From positions 124,001 through 188,000 of the forward strand of contig CAMVOC010000001.1 of NCBI GenBank assembly GCA_947169045.1: DNA of 64,000 bases. Reading direction: 5' to 3'. This document shows, one piece after another, positions 53,016-64,000 of this stretch (its first letter is position 1; each line of letters opens with the position of its first letter). Source of the DNA: an uncultured bacterium. Its GTDB lineage: Bacteria > Patescibacteriota > Gracilibacteria > Absconditabacterales > Absconditicoccaceae. The position numbers and the translations under genes are program-made. Under the pieces are notes generated by a model that saw only the letters and a list, made by a program, of their open reading frames with translations, was not told the DNA's origin and made no database searches.

Positions 53016-54665
53016 TTAAACTTTTCTTTCATACATAATCATAGGTTCCAAATGCACAGGAAACTCCTTCATTTCAAATGCCTCAATAAATCAATTACCA
53101 ACTCCATTACGAGAACTATCAAGAGAAGAAATCTGATCATTTCCAAGAATTTTTTGCAAAACCGCGAACCCATTCACCAAAAATGGAGCAGATACCAATC
53201 ACAATTGCTTAATCACCCAAAGCAAAAACTCCAAATCTTCAATCGCCTCCTGTCTTGTAGCTTCGTCTTTATATTTTTTCCATGGCTCAACTTTAGTAAT
53301 ATATTCATTAGCCTTTTGCACAAAGCGATACCGTAACTCCAAAAGAGGCTTCGTATCAGCACTATTAAGGAATGTAGATTCTACATCACGCACAAGAGTA
53401 AGCAAATCTGGAGCTACATCAGACGAAGCTGAACTTTCTCAAGCATCAGTATCCAACATTCCTCCTCACATAAAATCCTTATACTTTTCCTGATGAAACT
53501 TTCCTTGAGTAACTCCATACTTTTTTCCTAACTGAGTTACGCGATTTACAAGATTTCCTCGACCTCAAATCAGCATTTTTTCTCGTGTCCCCTGAAATCT
53601 CTCCCAACTAAAATCTCCATCCAAACCAATAGGAACATCATAAAGCAGATAAAATACCAAAGCGTCTCTATCATATTCACGAGCTACTTGTACAGGATCG
53701 ATAACATTCCCTAAAGTTTTACTCATTCCCTGCCCATCTACCTTCAAATATCCAGTTACAAACTCTTTATTTGGCTGACGATATCCAGCACACGCAAGCA
53801 TTGCAGGCCAATACGTCGCATGAAACTTCACAATATCTTTCCCTAAAACGTGCAAAATCTCCACATCATCTGCCCAAAATTTTCCCTCTTCTCCATTACG
53901 ATAACAGACCGTAATATAATTAAACAACGCATCAAACCATACGTACGTTACCATATTTTCATCCCAAGGCAAAGGAATCCCAATCCCATTATGCTTATTC
54001 TCCCTAGAAATAGAAAAATTCTCAAGTCCAGAATGTACGAAAGCTTTTACCTCATTAAAACGATGCTCAGGTTCCACAAAATGAGGCTCATTCTGCCATA
54101 GCTGCTCAAATACTCCAGCATACTTTTTAAGATTAAAAAACCAGTTCTCCTCTGAAATTTCGTGAGGCTTAGTCAGATGATCAGGACACAATCCTTCAGG
54201 AGTTAATTCACGAGCATGTTTGAAAGCTTCACACCCCGTACAATAAAGACCCGTATAATTTCCCAAATACATATCCATATCTTCAGGCTTCAAATCCGGA
54301 TTCGCTTCCTTTTCTTTTACATTTTTCTCATGAATCTTAGCCAAAACAGCCTGTACAAAAGCATGATGATCCGCATCCGTAGTTCTGATAAAATCAGTAT
54401 TAGATATCTGCAATTCTTTCCAGATGTTTACACTTTCTTGAGCAACATAATCCAACCATTCTTTAACGGTTTTCCCTTCTGATTCAGCTTTTTCTACCAT
54501 TTTTTGTCCATTTTCATCCAATCCAGTAGAAAATTTCACTTCATACCCGAGCAATCTTTTCCAACGAGCATAAAAATCAGCAATAAACGAGCTATTTGCA
54601 TGTCCAATATGAGGCAATCCATTAGCATAATAAATAGGAGTCGTTACATAAAATTTCTTTGCCAT
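53016..54665 (-). CDS. metG: methionyl-tRNA synthetase
   Basis: FYVTTPIYYANGLPHIGHANSSFIADFYARW, TYVWFDALFNYIT, DGQGMSKTLGNVIDP; 549 aa. Confidence 0.97.
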
Positions 54666-54894
54666 GCAATAAGTAATGTAAAAAGAAATAAAAAACTGAA
54701 CCTCAATAAAATACACATCCACACGCTTTTTTCAACATATTTTTCAGCACAAAAAACATCATAAATTTACATTTTGTCTCTACACTTTTCATAAAAAATA
54801 TCAAAATCGGCTAACCAGAAGCTAGAGTATTTTTACGACATACTCTTGTTTTTTTATAACAACTCGATATCTTACAATCACAAAATAAAATGTA

Positions 54895-55170
54895 AAACAA
54901 AAAGTGCATGGAAATGAAAGCGTTCTACACGTATCGTGAAGAACCGAGAAGTTGTCTATTATCTAGTATTTCGGAGGTAGTCACTTCAGCAAGAACTTAC
55001 ATTACCCAATGAGAAGCTTGCAACTTATTCACTAGGTCGTCTTTGTTTTTTATTGTGATATGGATTATCGAGAAGCTTGCGACAGTAATATTCTCTATAC
55101 TCCAGTATGGTAAGGAGGACGGATGACCTAGTGACCACCTAGGCGCGTTGTTTCAACCCGCCTTTTTTTA
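54895..55170 (+). ncRNA. unidentified structured RNA candidate with intrinsic terminator
   Basis: hairpin GTTCTaCACGtatCGTGaAGAAC, long-range CACTAGGTC/GACCTAGTG, two hairpins with identical loop GAGAAGCTTGC, terminator GGCGcGTTGtttCAACcCGCCTTTTTTT; no convincing ORF. Confidence 0.6.
55146..55170 (+). terminator. strong Rho-independent terminator
   Basis: gcGTTGtttCAACcCGCC stem followed by TTTTTTT. Confidence 0.75.
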
Positions 55171-55183
55171 TAATTCAGAAGAA

Positions 55184-56536
55184 TTAGTACGTCTTATCTC
55201 AGAATTCTTTTTCTTTCTCCGTAAATTTCATAATTTCTTTCTCAAAATGCAAAACAACTTCTCCTACCGCTCCATTCCTGTTCTTTCTCACGCACACATC
55301 AGTCACTCCTTTTTTATCAGTCTCCGGATCATAATAATCCTCTCTATGAAGCATTAACACCGCATCCGCATCTTGTTCAATAGATCCTGATTCACGCAAA
55401 TCAGAAAGTTGAGGCTTTTTATCAACTCTTTGTTCAACAGCACGAGAAAGCTGACTCAAAGCAAGGATAGGAACTTCCAATTCTTTAGCCAACTCCTTCA
55501 AACCACGCGAAATTTCCGAGATTTCCTGAACTCTATTACCAACAAACGCCGTCGCATGCATCAACTGCAAATAATCAACAATCACCAAATCCAAAGATTT
55601 ATGCTCTATTTTAAGTTTTCTCAATTTAGATTTCAGGACAGGAACTGTCAATCCTCACTTATCATCAATAAAAATTTTAGATCCTCCCAGCATTTCCATT
55701 GCCTCACCCATTTGTGCAAAATCTTCATTTGTAAGGTCTCCTTTAGTAATTTTATGCATAGGAACTTTTGCAACCTCCGACATAATCCTATCCACAATTG
55801 ATTCACTACTCATTTCAAGAGAAAACATAACCACCGTCTTTTTCTGTTCTAGAGAGACATTCGTGAGTAAGTTCAAAGCAAACGCTGTTTTTCCCATTGA
55901 TGGTCTCGCTGCCAAAATAATCAATTCTCATGGCTTAAATCACGCTAACATTGCATCAATAGAAGGATATCCAGAAGTAACTTTTTTTGCATTTACCTCT
56001 TCAGGATGATCTACTATTTCCATATATTCCTCTACTCTGCCTTTGAGAATATCATCAATATGTGCAATCTCATCTCAAATCTGGCTCTGTGTAAGATCAA
56101 AAATCTGCTTTTCAATAGCATCAAAAATCTGAATACTATCTTTTTGTTCATATGCTTCGCCCGAAATCACTTGGCAAACTTTAAGAACCTGCCTCAAAAG
56201 TGATTTTTCCTTCACAATCTTAGAATACTCCACACACGGAGCCGTAGAAATCAAAAAGCTAGAGAGTTCATACAAATAATCGATTCCTCCCATCTTCTCA
56301 AGGTTTCCATTTTTAGCTAACTGATCAGAAACCGTAATCACATCTATCGTTTTATGTCAGCTTCGTAACTGATAAATCGCCTCATAAATAAACCCATGTT
56401 CTTTTTGATAAAAATCCTTAGAATTCAACCTATCTCCTTCATAAATCCACATCGTTTCAGAATCCATCAAAGCACCAGAAATAACACCTTTCTCTGCTTC
56501 AAGATTATGAGGTGGAGTATTGTAATCTGCAACCAT
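55184..56536 (-). CDS. dnaB: replicative DNA helicase DnaB
   Basis: LIILAARPSMGKTAFALNLLTNVS, LDLVIVDYLQLMHA, LSQLSRAVEQRVDKKPQLSDLRESGSIEQDADAVLMLHR; ends EKEFGDKTY TAA. Confidence 0.96.
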
Positions 56537-56707
56537 ACGTGTAAAAAATAAAAAGAAAGTAAAAGCTGAATGACCCCAAGAGTAACAAAATAAAATAAAA
56601 AATCAAGAGAAAATTCCAATTCTCAACTAGGATTTTTCACATTTTATTTCACAAAAATTTCACAAAATCTTACTTACCGCACAGCTCACTTCCAAAAAAG
56701 CACGCAT

Positions 56708-57961
56708 CTACTTCTCAAAAAAATGTCTCAGAAAATCCGCCATCATTGCTATCCATTCATTTTTCAAGCATTCGTTTGCTTCTCAGAGATGATCTGTACT
56801 TTGAGCCATCGGCAACGCAATTACCGTAGAACATATGGTAGTTTGCAATGATTCCAACATTTTTATTCAGCGTTCTTTTTGCTTTTTTTCTGGAGATTGA
56901 TTAAAGAGTTTTTTCAGCAGAGTAAGAGCTTTTTGCGTATAAAAATTATTCAACGAGAATTTACTCGGATTAAAAGCTTCATGAATAATCAGTTCTGTTT
57001 TAAGATCTCTCGGAACTACCAGTTTTAATCGTTGATGAAGACCTGCAATAATTTCATTAGCAGTTTGATTATTAACAATAGAAAGCTGAAGATTAGCAAT
57101 GGTTTTCCTAGGGGCCAACGTAGACTTTTCAAACGTCGGTAAACTAATAATTCCCGTAATTTCCAACGTAGGATCTAAAATCGTATAATCAGGCTTCGTT
57201 GACTTTGTAATCGTTCTATATTCCAAATTTGTTCCATATCTCTTAACTTCAGCAGTTTTCTGCGGTTTCTCAACGTTATAATAAAAATAAGGGATAGCAA
57301 TAGCATTATTAAAAGTGTAGCACTTTGCTAACAGTTTAGACATCTCCAAAATAGTATTTTGAGACGATTCTCCAACGTCACTCAGGACAAGATCAAAATT
57401 AATACCTCCTCTTTGTCAGGTTTCAATAGTAACTTCTTCTCCTACCCCACAATCAGTAGAACAGAAACAAAAATCTGATCTTAATTCTTCTTTATGCTGT
57501 TGCAAAAACTCAGTCAAAGACGTTCCCACACGATATTGACCACCATCAACAAGAAAAATAACATTATATCAAAGCTTATCTTCTTTAATTAATTCCAAAA
57601 TCGTCGTCAAATAGATACAAAATGGTCATTTATTCTCAGCGACTCCCTTTCCAATAATTTCTTCCTTACCCAAATACAAATTAAAAGGGTTATTTTTCCA
57701 TTCAGAAGAAATCTCCGGCATCAACATATCATAATGAGTATAGATGAGACCTGTAGGAAGATTTTTATTATGGACAAACTTCGACACCAACAAAGGAATA
57801 TCATTAACGAGATATTCTTGAGTTTCAAAGCCATTCTTAAGAAAAACTTTTCCCAATCGCTTGATGGTTTTTTCTGCCTCTGCTTGAAAATTTACTGAAT
57901 CTTGCAAAGTCTGAAAACTAACATACTCTTTGAGAAACTCATAATAAGCCGTAAAATTCAT
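56708..57961 (-). CDS. M20-family-like peptidase
   Basis: TGLIYTHYDMLMPE, EEIIGKGVAENKGPFCIYLTTI, VIFLVDGGQYRVGTSL; 417 aa, TAG stop. Confidence 0.7.
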
Positions 57962-58201
57962 TACAATCTATCGAGAAGAATACAATAAAACGTAGGAGTT
58001 AGTTCTTTTATTTAAATATTGTTATTTTATTTCAGCTTTCTTTTGTTTTTCTCATAGTATGTAAAGTCTAGAATATCATTTCTCCTATAATTATATCAAA
58101 AAACTCTGCTTTTTCAACTCAAAGTTATACTTCACCTTGATTTTTCAAAAGATATTCCTACTCTGACAAATATCTTTTATTTTTTTATTGTATTTTGCCA
58201 A

Positions 58202-58627
58202 ATGGATTTGAACAAAGTAATGCTGATCGGAAGATCTACCAACAATCTTCAAGTGAAAATGATTGAATCAACCGCAACACCAGTCGTAAACTTTACTGTT
58301 GCCACCAATAGAAAGTATAAAAACAAAGAAGGAAACATCATGGAAGATGCCGAATACCATAGATGTGTTGCTTATGGAAAAGGTGCTGAAGTACTAGGAA
58401 AATACCTCGTAAAAGGGAAAAGAGTTTACATCGAAGGACGTCTAAGAACTCGCAGACAACAAGATAGTGAAGGAATCGAAAAGTTTTTCACAGAAATTAT
58501 CGTCGATAACTTCATTTTCTTAGATTCAAGAGGAGAAGGACAACCTGAAAATACAGAAACAACCTATGTTTCTGAAAGTGAAAATGTTTGAAGTGATGAT
58601 TTAATGACAGAAGAAATTCCTTTCTAA
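58202..58627 (+). CDS. ssb: single-stranded DNA-binding protein
   Basis: MDLNKVMLIGRSTNNLQVK, NFTVATNRKYKNKEG, GKRVYIEGRLRTR, C-terminal DDLMTEEIPF. Confidence 0.95.
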
Positions 58628-58629
58628 AG

Positions 58630-59244
58630 ATGAAAAAAGAAAAACGCCTAAAACTTATAAAACTTTGAGCAGATATCTTTGACTTGCTCTCATTTATGAT
58701 CTTTGTTTTTGGAATTGTACTATTCGTAAGGTTTTTTATATTCACTCCTTACACCGTATTAGGAGCTAGTATGATGCCAACCTTCACGGAAAAAGATCGA
58801 ATTATTGTAGAGAAATTAACACAAAAAGTTTCCTCGCTTCAAAGAGGAGATATTATCGTGTTTGTACCACCAGGGAAGACTATCCCATACATCAAAAGAA
58901 TTATCGGATTCCCATGAGAAACCGTACTTGTACAGGATAATCAGGTATATATTTGTACTCCAGACACTCCTGCCTCAACAGTAGTAACATCCTCTGGATT
59001 AAATTGCGAAGTATTGCATGAAAAATACCTACCAGAATACACCTCAACAATTGCGACATGCGGGAAAAACGAATTTGTCGTAGAAGGAGGATTCTTTGTG
59101 ATGGGAGATAATAGAGGCCGCACGACAGATTCTCTTTGCTGTTTTGAAATTCAATGTTATGAATGAGCAAACTATGTCGTTCCTACTTCACATCTGATTG
59201 GAAAAGTCTGGGTACGTTTATTCCCAACACTAACGAAATTTTAG
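58630..59244 (+). CDS. lepB: signal peptidase I
   Basis: FIFTPYTVLGASMMPTFTEKDRIIVEKL, RGDIIVFVPPGKTIPYIKRIIGFPGETV, FFVMGDNRGRTTDS. Confidence 0.93.
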
Positions 59245-59262
59245 TTGGTTTTTCGCTCAATA

Positions 59263-59616
59263 ATGACAGAAATTCAACTTCCTACAATACCCTACGATCT
59301 TTACGAATCGCCACAAGAAATCGTAATTATTATGCCTCTTTGATGAGTAAAGAAAGAAAGTGTAGAAGTGAAAATCGAAAACTATAGAATTTTAATCAGA
59401 GGAGAAAGAGAAAAACCTGAATTAAGACAAGATTTCATTTCTATTCAAGAAGAATGTTACCGATGACCAATCGAACTAGAAATCGACATTCCTCCGCAAG
59501 TGTATTTCGACCAAATTCATAGTAAACTTAGCAAAGATAACACCTTACAAATCATCGTACCAAAAGCTCTAGTTCCAGAAAAGATTCAATTAGAAGTAGA
59601 ATATGAGGGGAAGTAA
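59263..59616 (+). CDS. Hsp20/alpha-crystallin-like protein
   Basis: YDLYESPQEIVIIMPLGGVKKESVEVKIENYRILIRGEREKPE...CYRGPIELEIDIPPQV; TAA. Confidence 0.75.
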
Positions 59617-59632
59617 TCCCCTCTTTTTTTTA
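59606..59632 (+). terminator. terminator overlapping the hsp20 stop codon
   Basis: GAGGGG-aagtaat-CCCCTC followed by TTTTTTTT. Confidence 0.75.
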
Positions 59633-59667
59633 AATCACAATCAATAAATTGACAATCAAGCAACTCT

Positions 59668-60753
59668 CTACAACGTTCCTAACGTAAATAAATAAATCAA
59701 CACTTGATTATAAATAGCCTGCTTTTGCTCGGAGATCCCTGAATTAATCAATTTACGGAACATCGAGATTAATTTTTGCTTATAAGTAGACTTATCATAT
59801 GTCTTATAAATAGCATCAATAATCGTCGTTAATTTTTTTACTTGCGCAAGATCTTGCTGAGTAAGCGTATAAGAAGGTTCATATGGCACTGCACCTGCCA
59901 ATTCAATACCATTCAATTTCAAATAAGCCTCTTTATCTACCACAACAAACGCGTCAGTAATCAACCTTCTTGAACCCTTTTCTAAAACTTTACCACTATA
60001 CACCATCGCAGCACTTGCGCCAGCATCCAAAGACAAAGCATTATAACAACCAAAGTTTTTCTTGAGATAAGGAGCCATATCCCGAATACTTGCAGAACCT
60101 ATGTATCACATATAAATCGTCTTCCCATCTTCAGTAGAACAAATAAAATTTCTATTTCCTTTTCCAGTAAGCTTGCTGTCAATATATTCCCTAGCCCCAG
60201 CCGTTACATCATCTCCTTCAATCAAAAGCACAGGGAAATTAGAGATTCAAAAATACAGTTCATCAATCCTTTCTGCGTTAATATTACTCATCAAACCTAC
60301 ATCATGAGTACTAATTTTATTTTGGACAAGCATCGGACTTCCATCCTGCAAAAAACCAAAAATCCCACGAATACTCGTATCCGGTCGAAATTTACTATAA
60401 CTAGCGCCATCACCTTGAAAAACCCTCTCAAAATTGGATTCTGTTTTCCCATTACAATAACTATAATCCTTAGGGCAGAAAAACGCACCATTCACAGCCG
60501 AAATTCCTCCCATCTTTTTGGTAAGATCTTCTAGAGTTTCCCCTCACTGTTTAGCAACAGCAGAAACGACATAATGTTCTCCATCCAGCACAACTTTAAT
60601 AACTCTAATTGGCCTTCCTCCCCTCTCTTCGATAAGAATTTCTTGATAAGCACTGGCAAATCAAAAGAAAAAAAGAAGAGAAAAAAAGCTGATGACCACC
60701 ATCATTTTAACCGCAACAAGGGAAAGTTTCTGATGAAAAGAGATCATATGCAT
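59668..60753 (-). CDS. phosphodiester glycosidase (NAGPA)-like secreted protein
   Basis: N-terminal signal, GGISAVNGAFFCPKDYS, NALSLDAGASAAMVYSGKVL; 361 aa with TGA=Gly. Confidence 0.7.
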
Positions 60754-60797
60754 AAAAAAGTAAAAATAACACAGATAAAACATCTTCAAACAAGCTT

Positions 60798-60879
60798 TGC
60801 CCGGAACAGGACTCGAACCTGCACGCCGCAAAGCACTAGTACCTGAAACTAGCATGTCTACCAATTCCATCATCCGGGC
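60798..60879 (-). tRNA. tRNA-Leu(CAG)
   Basis: minus strand GCCCGGA acceptor, CTAGT-TTCAGGT-ACTAG anticodon arm, long variable arm, GCAGGTTCGAGTCCTGT T-arm, TCCGGGC-A; CCA not encoded. Confidence 0.92.
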
Positions 60880-60920
60880 TGATCTTAAAGTGTCGAATAA
60901 CACTTTCCATATTTTTGTAT

Positions 60921-62054
60921 CTATTTCGCCTGCAAATGCAAGACCACAATTTCTCCCTCAGTACCAAGTCTGATAGGAGCCAAAGAGCCTACTCCCTGTG
61001 AAGTAAAAGCCTTTTTATCTTTCCAAGAAGCCAATCCATACACATAATCGTATAAATACTGAGAAAACTGGATTCCTACCCAAATTTGCCCTGCATGAGT
61101 ATGCCCTGCAAGCTCTAAATCTACAGGAGTATGAGACAGTTTAGATAAACGATAAGGCCTATGAGAAAGCAAAATCGTAAACCTTCCCTCATCTTGCATT
61201 TGTGTCTCAGCCAAAATACCCTTTAAACGTTTGTTGCCTCGCAAATCCTCATCATCAATCCCTACCAATTGAATATCCTCAAACAGTTTAACAGACTGAT
61301 TTCTCAACGGAATCATCCTTCAGACCTTAAAAACCCTGTCAATCAACGAAGTATCTCCATCAAAATCAACGTCATGATTACCAATAATCGCATAAACCGG
61401 CATCTTTAATCTCTGAAACGCTTGGAAAAAAGCTACATAATTAGGTTGCGGAAAATTAACTAAATCACCTCCAACAAGCACAAAATCTGGCTTTTCTAAA
61501 AGAATTCTCCCAACAAGATTTTTTAAAAACCTTTTCCCATGAAAAGCATTAGCATGCAAATCTGAAATGAAAACGGCTTTATGATGCTCCTTAATTTTTT
61601 CACTTTGTATCGTAACAACCGTCCTAATGATTTTTTTATGTTGCAGGTATCCTACCAGTAAAATAGCACAGATAACACCAATCAATACCACTCATAACCA
61701 AGCCCCTGAAGTCCAAAAACTAAGATGTAACCCCTGTTCTATTGCAAAGACAACCGTTGCAACAGCTAAAATCATAAACGCCCAAAGAAATAATAAAGAG
61801 ATACAATGAATCAGCTTTTTTTTAGAGAAATTACAATTATTCATAATAACTCCAGCTACAGCAATCAGCAAAGAAATCAGATACCAATGAGTATAATCGA
61901 TATGAAAGACTACAGAGACTCTCCATCCAACATAAAAAAACATCCCCCATAAAACAAAAAAAAACATCCCAGCAAATACGATAAATCCAGGAATTTTACC
62001 AATTTTATCTACAAGTTTAATAAACCAATGTCCTCACATCCACGCGTTATTCAT
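60921..62054 (-). CDS. membrane-anchored metallophosphoesterase (YkuE-like)
   Basis: N-terminal TM helices; AVFISDLHANAFHGKRF, FVLVGGDLVNF, IIGNHDVDFDGD, ELAGHTHAGQIW. Confidence 0.88.
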
Positions 62055-63171
62055 TAGGAAGTAAATCAATCACAACAATTTCGCTTCTAGAGCCAAGCCT
62101 CAATGGTAAGCCCCAAGTTCCTATCCCTTGTGTCACAAAAGCTCATTTCCCATCACGTTCAAACCATCCATATCCATAATCATTAAGCCATGCAGCCAGT
62201 TCACGAACGCCATAAATCTGCCCCCTATGAACATGTCCAGCAAGCTCCAAATCTATAGGAAAATCCTCCAATTTTTCAAGTGCAATCGGTTGATGAGTTA
62301 ACAAAATAGTAAACAAATCTGAAGAAAACGCTTTTTGAGACAAAAGATCTTGTGGAGTATCAAAATGATATTTTGCTCGTTGTCACTTATCCATCACCCC
62401 TAACAACTGAATTCATAAGTCTTCAAGGACAATTCACGATGTCTCTTGATCCAACAACGTAATATTCACAAAAGTCTGAAGACGTTGCAATATCCCAGAG
62501 TCTTTATTTCCTCTATGACTTCCATGATCATGATTTCCTCCTACTCCAAACATCGGAATTGTAAGGTCCTTCAGCACGCTATAATACTGCACATACTGTG
62601 GATTCGTAGTATTAAAAAAATCACCACCAAATAATAAGACATCAGGATGTAAAGAGGAAATCTCACGCTTTAAAGTATGCAAATGCCAAGTAGAAATAAC
62701 ATCATCCACATGAAGATCAGCAACAAAAAGAATACGCACAGGATGACTAATCTTTTGACTCGAAAGAGTTACCTCCGTAACTTTAGTACTAAATGCATTA
62801 AAAAATCCAATTCCAAAAATCACGCAAAAAATACCAATAGTAATACAAGTTTTCAAAACACTCGGTCAAATAGCAAACTTTAACAAAACAAAGGAAATAA
62901 GCTGCTCAATACCCATCAACACCGCAAGCACTACCACCAAAATAAAAAGCCAGCTCCCTAACGTCCCAAGTACCGAAACGAGCTTAACATCCCAAAGAAA
63001 TGGAAGCACCTGAACACTTAAAATCAACAAAAGAAAAAGAAAGCTGACTAAAAGTTGCAGATATCGACTACTAAAATGAAAGCCCAATACATGAGCAAAT
63101 CTCCCCAACAAATAAAACACCAATCCGCAAAAAACACCGCAAATCACAAGAATCCACATTTTCATACACAA
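62047..63171 (-). CDS. membrane-anchored metallophosphoesterase, paralog of neighbour
   Basis: N-terminal TM helices; ILFVADLHVDDVIS, LLFGGDFFNT, GVGGNHDHGSHRG, ELAGHVHRGQIYG; overlaps next gene by 8 nt. Confidence 0.88.
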
Positions 63172-63181
63172 GACATAAGAT

Positions 63182-63973
63182 TTAAAGCCTAGATTTCAAC
63201 GAAATCGCATCAAATTCAGCCTGTTCCCTATGATATTCATCAAAAATCGTGGTCAAATTTTCATACTTAGGAGAAATCCATTGTAACGCAAACTCCCCTA
63301 CTCCTGCCTGCTGTAATTGAGATTCAAAGTCCGCAAGCCACGCTTCGGTTGGCAAGTAATCCATAATCACCGTCAGCTTTTTATTTTTTTGAACACTAGA
63401 CAAAAAATCCTGATTCCAATCACCATTTAATCTACTCATCACAAAAATATCGCATGCACGTCACGACTCATTCAATAAGTCTCCTAACTGCAGCACCGTT
63501 GGGAAATTAGCTCCTGAAGCCAAAATAGTCCCATAATCACCCGCATATCCATACCCTTTTAACGACAAAAAATCAATTTTCCCAAGCATCTGAGCATCAA
63601 TAATTCCTACTTCATCAGCCAAATTAAAAATATTTTCAGGAAATTCTTGATAAGGGACTCTAATATAAGCGGGTCATCACTGCTGTAATATCTCCAATAA
63701 ATTCTTTACATCTAAAGGCTCATACTGAGGAATAGACGGCAAAACATGATGTAAATCTTCCCATTCAGGAGCGATTTTTCTCCCAATACTTCCCATTCCT
63801 ACATACAAATTAATCACCATCTTATCAAAATCCTTTTCCTGCATTTGAGAAATCACAGTAGAAAGAGGCATCTGATCCAAAATAATAATTTTTTCAAAGG
63901 GAATATTCCTCTCCTGCAAATCCTGAGCAAACAATTCAGAAAGAAGATAAGAGGTAAGATGAAGCGTTTCCAT
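63182..63973 (-). CDS. hypothetical protein, possible transketolase C-terminal-like fold
   Basis: three ORFs in one frame joined by TGA; GPAYIRVPYQEFPENIF...; TAA stop. Confidence 0.4.
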
Positions 63974-64000
63974 CCAAAAAAGAAAAAATAAAAAAGAGTA

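Noticed and set aside
54895-55170. RNase P RNA, tmRNA or T-box
   Set aside because: Conserved RNase P core (GAGGAAAGTCC-type) and tmRNA tRNA-like ends not found by eye; T-box unlikely because no + strand gene follows. Only a covariance search would settle this.
60661-60903. 80-aa minus ORF spanning the tRNA
   Set aside because: Overlaps tRNA-Leu; the real downstream gene begins at the internal MHMISFHQK start (60753).

Overview
AT-rich bacterial window, almost entirely coding, that only makes sense if UGA encodes glycine. The supplied ORFs are repeatedly cut at TGA exactly where conserved Gly belongs: AtpB/AtpD-type P-loop KVGLFGGAGVGKT, Fts[15 protein letters not shown], FolD PGGVGPLTVA, Pif1-like LNVGGSTIHSFF. 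Re-joining across TGA gives about 50 full-length genes, nearly all ending in TAA or TAG. This is NCBI code 25, known in the Absconditabacteria (SR1) and Gracilibacteria lineages of CPR/Patescibacteria. Core content: atpD, atpB, cysS, alaS, leuS, metG, lexA-like, dprA, ftsA, ftsZ, T4SS-like membrane genes, infB, sufC, dut, folD, tex, dnaB, ssb, lepB, hsp20, one tRNA-Leu(CAG), and several large surface or membrane proteins. An accessory island (about 36.7-42.8 kb) carries GIY-YIG, HD, alpha/beta-hydrolase, ADP-ribosylglycohydrolase, DUF2726 and Mrr-like genes and uses TGA for Gly unusually often. Most interesting observations: (1) a very dense dispersed DNA motif AAAAAKCTGA, on both strands, in all reading frames and in intergenic DNA, resembling an uptake or Chi-like sequence; (2) a truncated alanyl-tRNA synthetase lacking the editing and C-Ala domains; (3) a single in-frame amber TAG replacing a Trp in a tandem FISUMP-domain surface protein; (4) an unidentified structured RNA locus with its own terminator; (5) an ORF with no TAA/TAG that runs through a terminator into a giant PKD surface protein. 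All counts and coordinates were derived by hand from the sequence.
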